Shown one piece after another: positions 1 to 5,130 of a stretch of 5,390 nucleotides of DNA. The notes below the pieces were generated by a model. It did no database searches and was not told the DNA's origin. It saw only the letters and a program-made list of their open reading frames with translations. The position numbers were made by a program, and so were the translations under genes. The stretch covers positions 1 to 5,390 of the forward strand of contig JAHHTM010000109.1 in assembly GCA_020024675.1 (NCBI GenBank). The letters run 5' to 3'. Every line of letters begins with the position of its first letter. The stretch's first letter is position 1. This DNA is from Muricomes sp. (GTDB taxonomy: Bacteria > Bacillota > Clostridia > Lachnospirales > Lachnospiraceae).

Positions 1-58
1 TAAAAAAAGAGCATATCTTCTGCAATGAAAAAACTTCAAAGCAAAAGATATGCTCTTT
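1..58 (-). terminator. Intrinsic terminator after the BMC shell genes
   Basis: A perfect 14-bp stem pairs 6-19 with 45-58 (minus-strand arms AAAGAGCATATCTT and AAGATATGCTCTTT). Read on the minus strand, the descending arm runs into seven consecutive T (complement of 2-8), the layout of a Rho-independent terminator. The 25-nt loop can add short inner pairings (21-23 with 41-43, and 26-29 with 35-38), making a long extended hairpin. It begins 12 nt after the stop codon of the last shell gene. On the plus strand a T run (64-69) sits 5 nt beyond the stem, so weak bidirectional activity is possible. Confidence 0.9.
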
Positions 59-70
59 CAAAATTTTTTA

Positions 71-358
71 TTATTTACGACGTGCCTTAAACACTTCAAT
101 TATCTCCATCATCTCATCTGACGGATTTGAAATAACAGCTGTATTAAATACTTTACATGGTGCACTTTCCTTTACACTATCCACTGCCGCAGTAACCGCT
201 GAAACAGTTCCACTTACAAAGATAAGAGCATGTCCACCACATTTTGTATCCTGTGTCTCATAAGATACTTCTGACGCTTTCAGCATCTGGTCTAATACAA
301 CGACTGCATTTGCCTCTCCTTGAACTTCAACGAGTCCGTATGCTCCATGTCTTGCCAT
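71..358 (-). CDS. BMC-H shell protein with a Cys/His pore loop
   Basis: This 95-residue protein is a single BMC domain (Pfam PF00936), the family of small proteins that form hexameric tiles in bacterial microcompartment shells. The N-terminal strand GLVEVQG (8-14), the helix carrying the edge lysine K27 (QMLKASEV), and the segment HALIFVSGTVSAVTAA (43-58) match the standard fold, as does the length. Aligned by eye to PduA, the pore loop K-I-G-S-G becomes T38-K39-C40-G41-G42, followed by H43. The usual edge arginine of the VIPRP motif is replaced (VISNP, 75-79). The C-terminus is basic (KARRK). The ATG has a GGAAGAGG-type ribosome binding site at 366-373, and the gene starts 15 nt after the upstream shell gene, so the two form one operon. 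Family assignment is firm; which microcompartment it belongs to is not shown here. Confidence 0.93.
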   Translation of the reverse strand: MARHGAYGLVEVQGEANAVVVLDQMLKASEVSYETQDTKCGGHALIFVSGTVSAVTAAVDSVKESAPCKVFNTAVISNPSDEMMEIIEVFKARRK

Positions 359-373
359 AACTCTACCTCTTCC

Positions 374-673
374 TTATTTATTGATTGTCATAGTGATCGC
401 TGCTTCAGTCTCTTTCAATGGTGCTGCAATCACAGTGTGGGAAACGATCTTTGAGATCGGTTCTGCTGCCTGAAGCGCTGCTTCCATAGCTGCTTCTACA
501 TTCGAAACGTTACCACGTAATTTTACGCAGGCACCTGCTCCAAGACGATTTCTTTCTACTGATTGAATCTTTACATCCGCTGCTTTAGCTGCTGCGTCTA
601 AAGCAACAAAACAGGCACATTCACTATCTAACTCAAATACGCCTATCGCCATACCTTCATACTGTCCGGCCAT
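374..673 (-). CDS. BMC-H shell protein (first gene of a shell pair)
   Basis: This 99-residue protein is a second single-BMC-domain (PF00936) shell protein, expected to form hexamers in a microcompartment shell. AIGVFELDS (9-17) is the first strand, the helix AAAKAADVKIQ (27-37) carries the conserved edge lysine K30, and NRLGAGACVKLRGNVSNVEAA (42-62) holds the pore loop and the next strand and helix. The pore reads R43-L44-G45-A46-G47, where PduA has K-I-G-S-G. The edge arginine of VIPRP is replaced by alanine (VIAAP, 81-85). C19 and C21 lie near the N-terminus. An excellent ribosome binding site, AGGAGGAG (677-684), precedes the ATG. The gene appears to be read from its own promoter at 725-753. 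It is clearly divergent from the neighbouring shell gene, so the two probably make different tiles rather than being a recent duplication. Confidence 0.93.
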   Translation of the reverse strand: MAGQYEGMAIGVFELDSECACFVALDAAAKAADVKIQSVERNRLGAGACVKLRGNVSNVEAAMEAALQAAEPISKIVSHTVIAAPLKETEAAITMTINK

Positions 674-676
674 AAT

Positions 677-684
677 CTCCTCCT
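677..684 (-). promoter_or_regulatory. Strong ribosome binding site of the first BMC gene
   Basis: The minus strand reads AGGAGGAG followed by ATT and the ATG. This is close to a full anti-16S match and suggests high translation, as expected for a shell tile needed in many copies. Confidence 0.8.
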
Positions 685-724
685 ATATAAAAAAGTTTCC
701 ATCTTTAATTATACTCATGCAGAC

Positions 725-753
725 ATTATATAAAAATTTTGATGTTTTTTCAA
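725..753 (-). promoter_or_regulatory. Sigma-A-type promoter of the BMC shell operon
   Basis: On the minus strand a -35 box TTGAAA (753-748) is separated by exactly 17 nt from a perfect -10 box TATAAT (730-725). An A at about 718 is a suitable start point, giving a leader of about 45 nt before the shell gene. The -35 box overlaps the last codons and stop of xdhC, so the shell pair can be expressed separately from xdhC. No terminator is visible between xdhC and the shell genes, so read-through from upstream is also possible. The inverted arms TCATGC (715-720) and GCATGA (754-759) bracket the promoter. Confidence 0.8.
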
Positions 754-1772
754 GCATGATTTATCATTTCAGCTCGTTTTTCTATCATCTGTGCCGTAAT
801 ACTCACTGCGATTTCAGCAGGCGTCTCTGCTTTAATGTCAATTCCAATTGGCGTTGTTATCCTTGAAAGATCTTCGTCTGTAAATCCTCTTTCTTTTAAC
901 TGTGCAAATACCGTTGCCTTTTTTTTACGGCTTCCGATCACACCTATATAATATGCCGGGGTATTTAAAACCTGAGCCTGAACTTCCATGTCATCTTTAT
1001 GTCCTCTCGTCATAATGCAGACAAAGTCTTTCTCTTTTATCTCAATATATTGTGAAATTTTTGAAATATCTATAAGCATTAATTTCTCCGCAGTTGGAAA
1101 TAATTCTGGACGACAAAACTCCTCTCTGTCCTCTAAAACAATACAGTGAAATCCCACAGTACTAAGAACTGGTACAAGTGCCTGCGACACATGTCCACCA
1201 CCAAAAATGTATACTTTACTCATACTTTGAAGTGGCACTGAAAAATAAACTTTTTCTCCTACTTTCTGCTGATATGGTTTATCTCTTAAGTTATCAATCA
1301 CTTCAGAAGGTATGTTTCCGCCTTTTTCACCTTCTTCTTTGGAAAATACAGACCACGTGTCCTCTGTATGAGAAGTAATTTCCTGAATAAGCCAAAATTG
1401 TTCATCCTTATCATACTTGTTTTTTATACATTGCACAAGTTCCATATTTTCTTTTCTGTTTGAGGAAATAAACTGAAAATATATGGTCACATCCCCTCCA
1501 CAGACCATCCCAAGATCCTGAACCTGATTTGGTTTCAGATAAAAATGATCTAATCGTGATTCTTTTAACGTAACCAGTTCTTTCGCAACACATTCGCTCT
1601 TATATTCTATGGCACCACCTCCGACAGTACCACAAATTCTGCCTTTACTTGTAACAAGCATTGCTGCACCGGCACCACGAGGTGTCGAACCTGACTGCTC
1701 TACTATAGTTGCCAGGACGCAGTCCTCATGATTCTTCAAACATTTTTCTAATACCTGAATTAACTTTTTCAT
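750..1772 (-). CDS. xdhC: XdhC/CoxI-family molybdenum hydroxylase maturation protein
   Basis: This 340-residue cytosolic protein has the two-part XdhC architecture. The N-terminal CoxI-type domain shows GSTPRGAGAAM (28-38), GTVGGGAIE (48-56) and MVCGGDV (89-95). The C-terminal Rossmann-like domain shows FGGGHVS (190-196), TRGHKDD (255-261), IGVIGSRKK (276-284) and PIGIDIKAETPAEIA (308-322). Proteins of this family bind molybdenum cofactor, help it acquire its terminal sulfur (or, in some anaerobes, selenium) ligand, and insert it into xanthine-dehydrogenase-type hydroxylases. The length is normal and all signature motifs are present. An AGAAGG ribosome binding site (1781-1786) lies 8 nt before the ATG. 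The client hydroxylase is not in the window. The flanking shell genes and the molybdate/tungstate-like importer about 3.3 kb upstream fit a molybdoenzyme role. Family assignment is firm; a purine substrate is inference. Confidence 0.93.
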   Translation of the reverse strand: MKKLIQVLEKCLKNHEDCVLATIVEQSGSTPRGAGAAMLVTSKGRICGTVGGGAIEYKSECVAKELVTLKESRLDHFYLKPNQVQDLGMVCGGDVTIYFQFISSNRKENMELVQCIKNKYDKDEQFWLIQEITSHTEDTWSVFSKEEGEKGGNIPSEVIDNLRDKPYQQKVGEKVYFSVPLQSMSKVYIFGGGHVSQALVPVLSTVGFHCIVLEDREEFCRPELFPTAEKLMLIDISKISQYIEIKEKDFVCIMTRGHKDDMEVQAQVLNTPAYYIGVIGSRKKKATVFAQLKERGFTDEDLSRITTPIGIDIKAETPAEIAVSITAQMIEKRAEMINHA

Positions 1773-1795
1773 TCTATCAACCTTCTTCTACATAA

Positions 1796-1823
1796 ATATT
1801 ATGTTTTTTATTTTTTCAATCAA
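1796..1823 (-). promoter_or_regulatory. Possible promoter of xdhC within an AT-rich palindrome
   Basis: In the 70-nt gap between ddh and xdhC the minus strand offers TTGATT (1823-1818), a 16-nt spacer and TAATAT (1801-1796), about 10 nt upstream of the xdhC ribosome binding site. The same stretch contains an 11-bp inverted repeat (1799-1809 with 1822-1832) that could be an operator. The region is almost pure A/T, so chance matches are likely and the call is tentative. Confidence 0.35.
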
Positions 1824-1842
1824 AAAACATAACCCACATACA

Positions 1843-2829
1843 TTAGAGTAATTCTTTTCTCAACTGCTCTGGTGTCTTTATTGAAAGAAGAGCTGGTGCA
1901 ATATCTAAAACAGTTCTTGCTCCACATTCCCCTTTTTTGGCTAATCGATAGGCAGCACGTGCATAACATACAAGTACGCTTGAAGTAAATTCCGGATTAG
2001 ATTCCAGCTTTAAAGAATACTCGATCACATGTTTATTTCCATCTCTTCCAGTTTCACCACTTCGGATCACAAACCCACCATGTGGCATTTTGTTATGTTC
2101 TTTTTTCAATTCTTCTTCTGAGATGAATGTAACTGTTGTGTCATAATCCGCAAAGTAAGCCGGCATAGTCTTAATCTCATTTTCAATTCTTTCTAAATCT
2201 GCTCCATCCTCAGCAACCACATAGCACTCTCTTAAATGTTTCTGGCGTGCAGTAAGTTCTGGTCTTAATCCATTTCGCACCTCTTCTACTGCTTTTTCAA
2301 TAGGAACTGTATACTGAATTGCATTCTTTACTCCATTTATTCTACGAATAGCATCAGAGTGCCCCTGACTTACACCTTTTCCCCAGAATGTATATGTCTC
2401 CCCCTCTGTAAGAATAGATTCTGCATATAATCTATTTAATGAAAACATTCCTGGATCCCAACCTACTGAAATAATTCCGATTTTTCCACCATTTTTTGCT
2501 ACAGTATCCATAGACTCAAAATATTCTGGTATTCTTGCATGTGTATCAAAACTATCAATAGTATTGAAATTTTTCAACACTTCCGGTCCGATTACTGGAA
2601 GATCTGTTGCTGAGCCTCCACAAAGAATAACAACATCAATTTCATCTTTCATTTTTACCATGTCATCAAACAAAAGAACTGGTACATTTTTTGAGAATAT
2701 GGAAACAGTTTCTGGTGGTCTTCTTGTAAAAACAGCCTTCAACTCCATATCTTCATTTCTTTCAATAGCCAGTTCTACTCCTCTTCCAATGTTTCCATAA
2801 CCTGCGATTGCAATTCTGATTTTTTCCAT
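1843..2829 (-). CDS. ddh: meso-diaminopimelate D-dehydrogenase
   Basis: This 328-residue cytosolic enzyme matches the family that catalyses the reversible NADPH-dependent amination of L-2-amino-6-oxopimelate (tetrahydrodipicolinate) to meso-diaminopimelate. This is the one-step shortcut in lysine and peptidoglycan precursor synthesis. The dinucleotide-binding fold opens with AGYGNIGRG (9-17). Substrate and cofactor regions typical of the family follow: CGGSATDLP (70-78), SFDTHA (93-98), SVGWDPGMFS (121-130), WGKGVSQGHSDAIRRI (149-164), HGGFVI (250-255) and LESNPEFTSSVL (275-286). The length is standard and nothing is missing. The ATG lies 2 nt beyond the stop of the MATE gene, and its ribosome binding site GGGAGAG (2837-2843) is inside the MATE coding end, so translation is probably coupled. 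No clear terminator follows. Whether it is the only diaminopimelate route in this organism cannot be seen. Confidence 0.94.
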   Translation of the reverse strand: MEKIRIAIAGYGNIGRGVELAIERNEDMELKAVFTRRPPETVSIFSKNVPVLLFDDMVKMKDEIDVVILCGGSATDLPVIGPEVLKNFNTIDSFDTHARIPEYFESMDTVAKNGGKIGIISVGWDPGMFSLNRLYAESILTEGETYTFWGKGVSQGHSDAIRRINGVKNAIQYTVPIEKAVEEVRNGLRPELTARQKHLRECYVVAEDGADLERIENEIKTMPAYFADYDTTVTFISEEELKKEHNKMPHGGFVIRSGETGRDGNKHVIEYSLKLESNPEFTSSVLVCYARAAYRLAKKGECGARTVLDIAPALLSIKTPEQLRKELL

Positions 2830-2831
2830 TT

Positions 2832-4202
2832 TTACGCTCTCCCATCTGTCTCTACTAATTTATTATTTTTCCATTTTCCACTTCGAACACGTATATATGA
2901 ATATACAGCCCCTATCGTCCATCCGATTGGTATTGAAATCCATATTGCACTCTCGTGAATAAAATATGACAAAGAATATGCGAGGATTACACGCATAAAA
3001 AGATTTGACATTGAACTTACAAGAAATGCTTTCATATCACCTGCACCTCTTAACAGTCCATTACTTACAAACATAATTCCCATAACAGCATAGAATAAAG
3101 AAACAGTTTTCATATATTTCAAACCGTATCCCATTGCACTTCCTTCTGAACCTGCATTTAAAAACAAGCTTAGAATATTGGGTCCGAACAGAAAAATAAT
3201 TCCTGTCAGTATAACCGAAAAAATGATAAGCATAAAGACACATGCCCGATAGCCCTCTCTTACCCGTTCTTCTTTTTCTGCTCCGATATTTTGTGCTGTA
3301 TAACTCGACATTGCATTTGAAAAATTAATATTTGGCATCATAGATAATGTATCAATCTTTGTAGCTGCTGTATATCCTGCTACAAATACTTTTCCATATG
3401 AATTCACAAGACCCTGCATACACATCATACTAACAGATACCACTGATTGCTGGATAATAGAAGGAATTCCAACTTTTGCAATTTTTTTCGCAGCAGTAAA
3501 ATGAAAAATAGCCGGTTTTTTATCTCGATTTTCTTCTTCATTTTGCATGTGATACAATCTTTTCATAAGAACAACAAAAGATATCACCGCACACACACCC
3601 TGTGCAATCAGCGTAGCCCATGCAACACCTGCTACCCCCATATGAAAACAAATTACAAAAGCAAGATCTAATATTATATTTGCAATAGCTGAAATAATAA
3701 GAAATAATAAAGGTGTTTTGCTGTCTCCTAATGCATTATATATACCATTAAGTGAATTATACAAAAACAAGAAAATAGCTCCACCAAAATATATTCTCAA
3801 ATAAATAAGAGAATCTGCCATAATGTCCTTGTCCGTTCCAAGAAGAGATAAAAGAGGTGCCGAAAACACTTCTCCTAAAAACATGATCACTATTCCGATC
3901 ACTCCTAATGCTACAAGTGCCGTATACACTGTTGTTTTCATTTCCATAATCCGTCCTGCTCCAAACAACTGCGAAATAACAACTGTACATCCCATAGACA
4001 ATCCGGATGCTATTGCCACAGCAAGAAATACTACAGGAAATGAGGAGCCTACCGCTGCAAGTGCATCTTCTCCTACAAATTTTCCTACCACCATAGAATC
4101 AACCATGTTGTATAACTGTTGGAACAAATTTCCCATCACCATGGGTAGGGCGAAGAAAAACAAAAGTTTTAACGGCTTACCTTCTGTAAGATTTTTAACC
4201 AC
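2832..4202 (-). CDS. MATE-family multidrug/metabolite exporter
   Basis: This 456-residue integral membrane protein has about twelve hydrophobic segments arranged as two six-helix lobes. A polar linker around 215-240 (NEEENRDKKP) separates the lobes. The opening LTEGKPLKLLFFFALPMVMG and the segment NLFQQLYNMVDSMVVGKFVG (25-44) are typical of bacterial MATE proteins of the DinF/NorM-like branch. The second lobe shows GLVNSYGKVFVAGYTAATKI (264-283) and RGAGDMK (385-391). Acidic residues D35 (helix 1) and D179 (helix 5) are candidates for cation coupling by analogy with characterised MATEs. Such pumps use H+ or Na+ gradients to expel organic compounds; the substrate here is unknown. Translation starts at GTG, because an in-frame stop lies two codons upstream and a good ribosome binding site is correctly spaced. 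The gene is first in an operon with ddh, behind a promoter with a palindromic operator candidate. Confidence 0.93.
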   Translation of the reverse strand: MVKNLTEGKPLKLLFFFALPMVMGNLFQQLYNMVDSMVVGKFVGEDALAAVGSSFPVVFLAVAIASGLSMGCTVVISQLFGAGRIMEMKTTVYTALVALGVIGIVIMFLGEVFSAPLLSLLGTDKDIMADSLIYLRIYFGGAIFLFLYNSLNGIYNALGDSKTPLLFLIISAIANIILDLAFVICFHMGVAGVAWATLIAQGVCAVISFVVLMKRLYHMQNEEENRDKKPAIFHFTAAKKIAKVGIPSIIQQSVVSVSMMCMQGLVNSYGKVFVAGYTAATKIDTLSMMPNINFSNAMSSYTAQNIGAEKEERVREGYRACVFMLIIFSVILTGIIFLFGPNILSLFLNAGSEGSAMGYGLKYMKTVSLFYAVMGIMFVSNGLLRGAGDMKAFLVSSMSNLFMRVILAYSLSYFIHESAIWISIPIGWTIGAVYSYIRVRSGKWKNNKLVETDGRA

Positions 4203-4210
4203 TTTTCATT

Positions 4211-4216
4211 TCTCCT
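4211..4216 (-). promoter_or_regulatory. Ribosome binding site fixing the GTG start of the MATE gene
   Basis: AGGAGA on the minus strand lies 8 nt before GTG (4202-4200). The nearest ATG (4209-4207) is out of frame with MATE and only 1-2 nt from this site, too close for normal initiation. The reading frame is closed by TGA at 4208-4206. GTG is therefore the only start that keeps the conserved MATE N-terminus. Confidence 0.75.
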
Positions 4217-4256
4217 TTTTCATCTTTCAATCTTTTATTTTTCATACAACAATAAT

Positions 4257-4285
4257 ATTTTATGTAAATTTTTCTTACATGTCAA
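4257..4285 (-). promoter_or_regulatory. Sigma-A-type promoter of the MATE-ddh operon
   Basis: The minus strand carries a perfect -35 box TTGACA (4285-4280), a 17-nt spacer and a -10 box TAAAAT (4262-4257). The expected start point is near 4250, leaving a leader of about 48 nt before the GTG start of MATE. It sits just downstream of the terminator at 4313-4349, so MATE-ddh is an independent transcription unit. Confidence 0.8.
4262..4280. promoter_or_regulatory. Palindromic operator candidate inside the MATE promoter
   Basis: The minus strand reads ATGTAAGAAAAATTTACAT, a perfect 6-bp inverted repeat (ATGTAA/TTACAT) around a 7-nt centre. It fills the spacer exactly and touches both the -35 and -10 boxes. 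A dimeric repressor bound here would block RNA polymerase. The 17-nt spacer argues against a MerR-type activator, which usually needs 19-20 nt. The cognate regulator (for example of the TetR, MarR or GntR type) is not in the window. Confidence 0.55.
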
Positions 4286-4288
4286 TAA

Positions 4289-4307
4289 AAGGATTCCATA
4301 TATCCTT
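4289..4307. repeat. Short inverted repeat upstream of the MATE promoter
   Basis: AAGGAT (4289-4294) and ATCCTT (4302-4307) form a 6-bp inverted repeat with a 7-nt centre, just upstream of the -35 box. It has the same 6-7-6 geometry as the palindrome in the promoter spacer but a different sequence. It could be a second regulator site or chance in AT-rich DNA. Confidence 0.3.
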
Positions 4308-4312
4308 ATACG

Positions 4313-4349
4313 AAAAGACACCCACGAATATTTCTTTTGAGTGTCCTTT
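4313..4349 (-). terminator. Intrinsic terminator after the DUF4213/DUF364 gene
   Basis: The minus-strand RNA can form a 12-bp stem (4349-4338 with 4324-4313, core GGACACUCA/UGGGUGUC with G-U pairs) and a 13-nt loop. The descending arm ends in UUUU, followed by CGUAU. It lies 13 nt after the stop codon. The U tract is short, so efficiency may be moderate. Because of G-U pairs the hairpin is better formed in the minus-strand RNA, consistent with the gene direction. Confidence 0.7.
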
Positions 4350-4362
4350 ATCGTTATTGTCA

Positions 4363-5130
4363 TTAAATTTCATCTGCAAAACACATACGTGGAAGTCCCA
4401 TAAGTGTCGCTGTTCCGGCTAGTGTGGTTCCAAAAAACAATGTTTTTTCCTTCCATGGAAGGAAGTTTACGATTGTCCCATTGCAAATAGTACTTCCCGT
4501 ACAAAGCACAAGATCTGCCCATTCCATAATCTCTTTCCATATAGTTTCCTTCCCGCCATCTTCTACCAAAACACCGTATCGCACTTGTCCTATATTCGCT
4601 TCATTCAAATCTACAATACGCAATTTAAAATCTTTTGAAAGATTTTCAAGAAGCGATGGTTGATAACCAATCAGCCCAATCTTTGGATTTCCATATATGT
4701 TTTTTATAATCTCAATTGCTTTTTCTGCACACAATTCAGGTCCTTCATTTTTGCAATGAACCGTACATTTTGAAAGTTTTAAATATCCCATCACTGCATT
4801 AATCGTAGCAATAAAAATCCCTCTGTTATGTGCATCATTTTTTAGATTGAGCTGGCATATATCTTTCAATGTACCTTCAAAAACAGCCGGTGCATCGGTA
4901 AAAGCCTGCCCCTTAACACCTTTGCATTCTGCCTGTACCATAATGTCTTTCCCAGTGATGATTGGAAAATCTTTTCTTTTTGTATTTCCGATCGCCTCTT
5001 CTGGTGTCAGAGATTTTGTTGTGATCTTAACTTCTTCCATATATAATTCATTTTTCTCGACCAGTTTTACGAACCGATCCCGTAGTTCATCATAAAATTC
5101 TTCTGGTGTATAATTATTATCTATACCCAT
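4363..5130 (-). CDS. DUF4213/DUF364 protein, putative metal-handling
   Basis: This 255-residue protein matches the two-domain family DUF4213 (roughly residues 8-95, enolase N-terminal-like) plus DUF364/PF04016 (roughly 105-250, Rossmann-like). The structure of a Desulfitobacterium member led its authors to suggest heavy-metal chelation; no biochemical function is established that I know of. Recognisable stretches are EEAIGNTKRKDFPIITGKD (44-62), RGIFIATINAVMGYL (103-117), IGLIGYQPSLLENL (151-164), VRYGVLVEDG (183-192) and ADLVLCTGSTICNGT (205-219). Cysteines at 122, 126, 134, 210, 216 and 250 are possible metal ligands. There is no signal peptide, so it should be cytosolic. It overlaps the ABC ATPase gene by 14 nt and has a strong GGGAGGA ribosome binding site (5137-5143), indicating co-expression with the importer. 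A terminator follows it. Confidence 0.88.
   Translation of the reverse strand: MGIDNNYTPEEFYDELRDRFVKLVEKNELYMEEVKITTKSLTPEEAIGNTKRKDFPIITGKDIMVQAECKGVKGQAFTDAPAVFEGTLKDICQLNLKNDAHNRGIFIATINAVMGYLKLSKCTVHCKNEGPELCAEKAIEIIKNIYGNPKIGLIGYQPSLLENLSKDFKLRIVDLNEANIGQVRYGVLVEDGGKETIWKEIMEWADLVLCTGSTICNGTIVNFLPWKEKTLFFGTTLAGTATLMGLPRMCFADEI

Noticed and set aside
674..749. Riboswitch, including a molybdenum-cofactor (Moco) RNA, before the BMC genes
   Set aside because: The leader after the predicted start is only about 45 nt, very A/T-rich, and shows no stable hairpins, which is too short and unstructured for a Moco-type riboswitch.
1799..1832. Hairpin between ddh and xdhC as an intrinsic terminator
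   Set aside because: The stem is almost entirely A-T/T-A pairs with a 12-nt loop, and no T run follows it on either strand, so it should not terminate transcription. It is noted only as a possible operator.
4257..4285. MerR-type regulation of the MATE promoter
   Set aside because: MerR-family operators sit in stretched 19-20 nt spacers. This spacer is 17 nt with a near-consensus -10 box, which fits a normal promoter with a blocking repressor better.
3823..4422. Plus-strand open frame of 199 codons opposite the MATE gene
   Set aside because: It lies antisense to a clear MATE coding region and then runs across the intergenic promoter and terminator. The translation has no recognisable domain, and the sequence is fully explained by the minus-strand genes.
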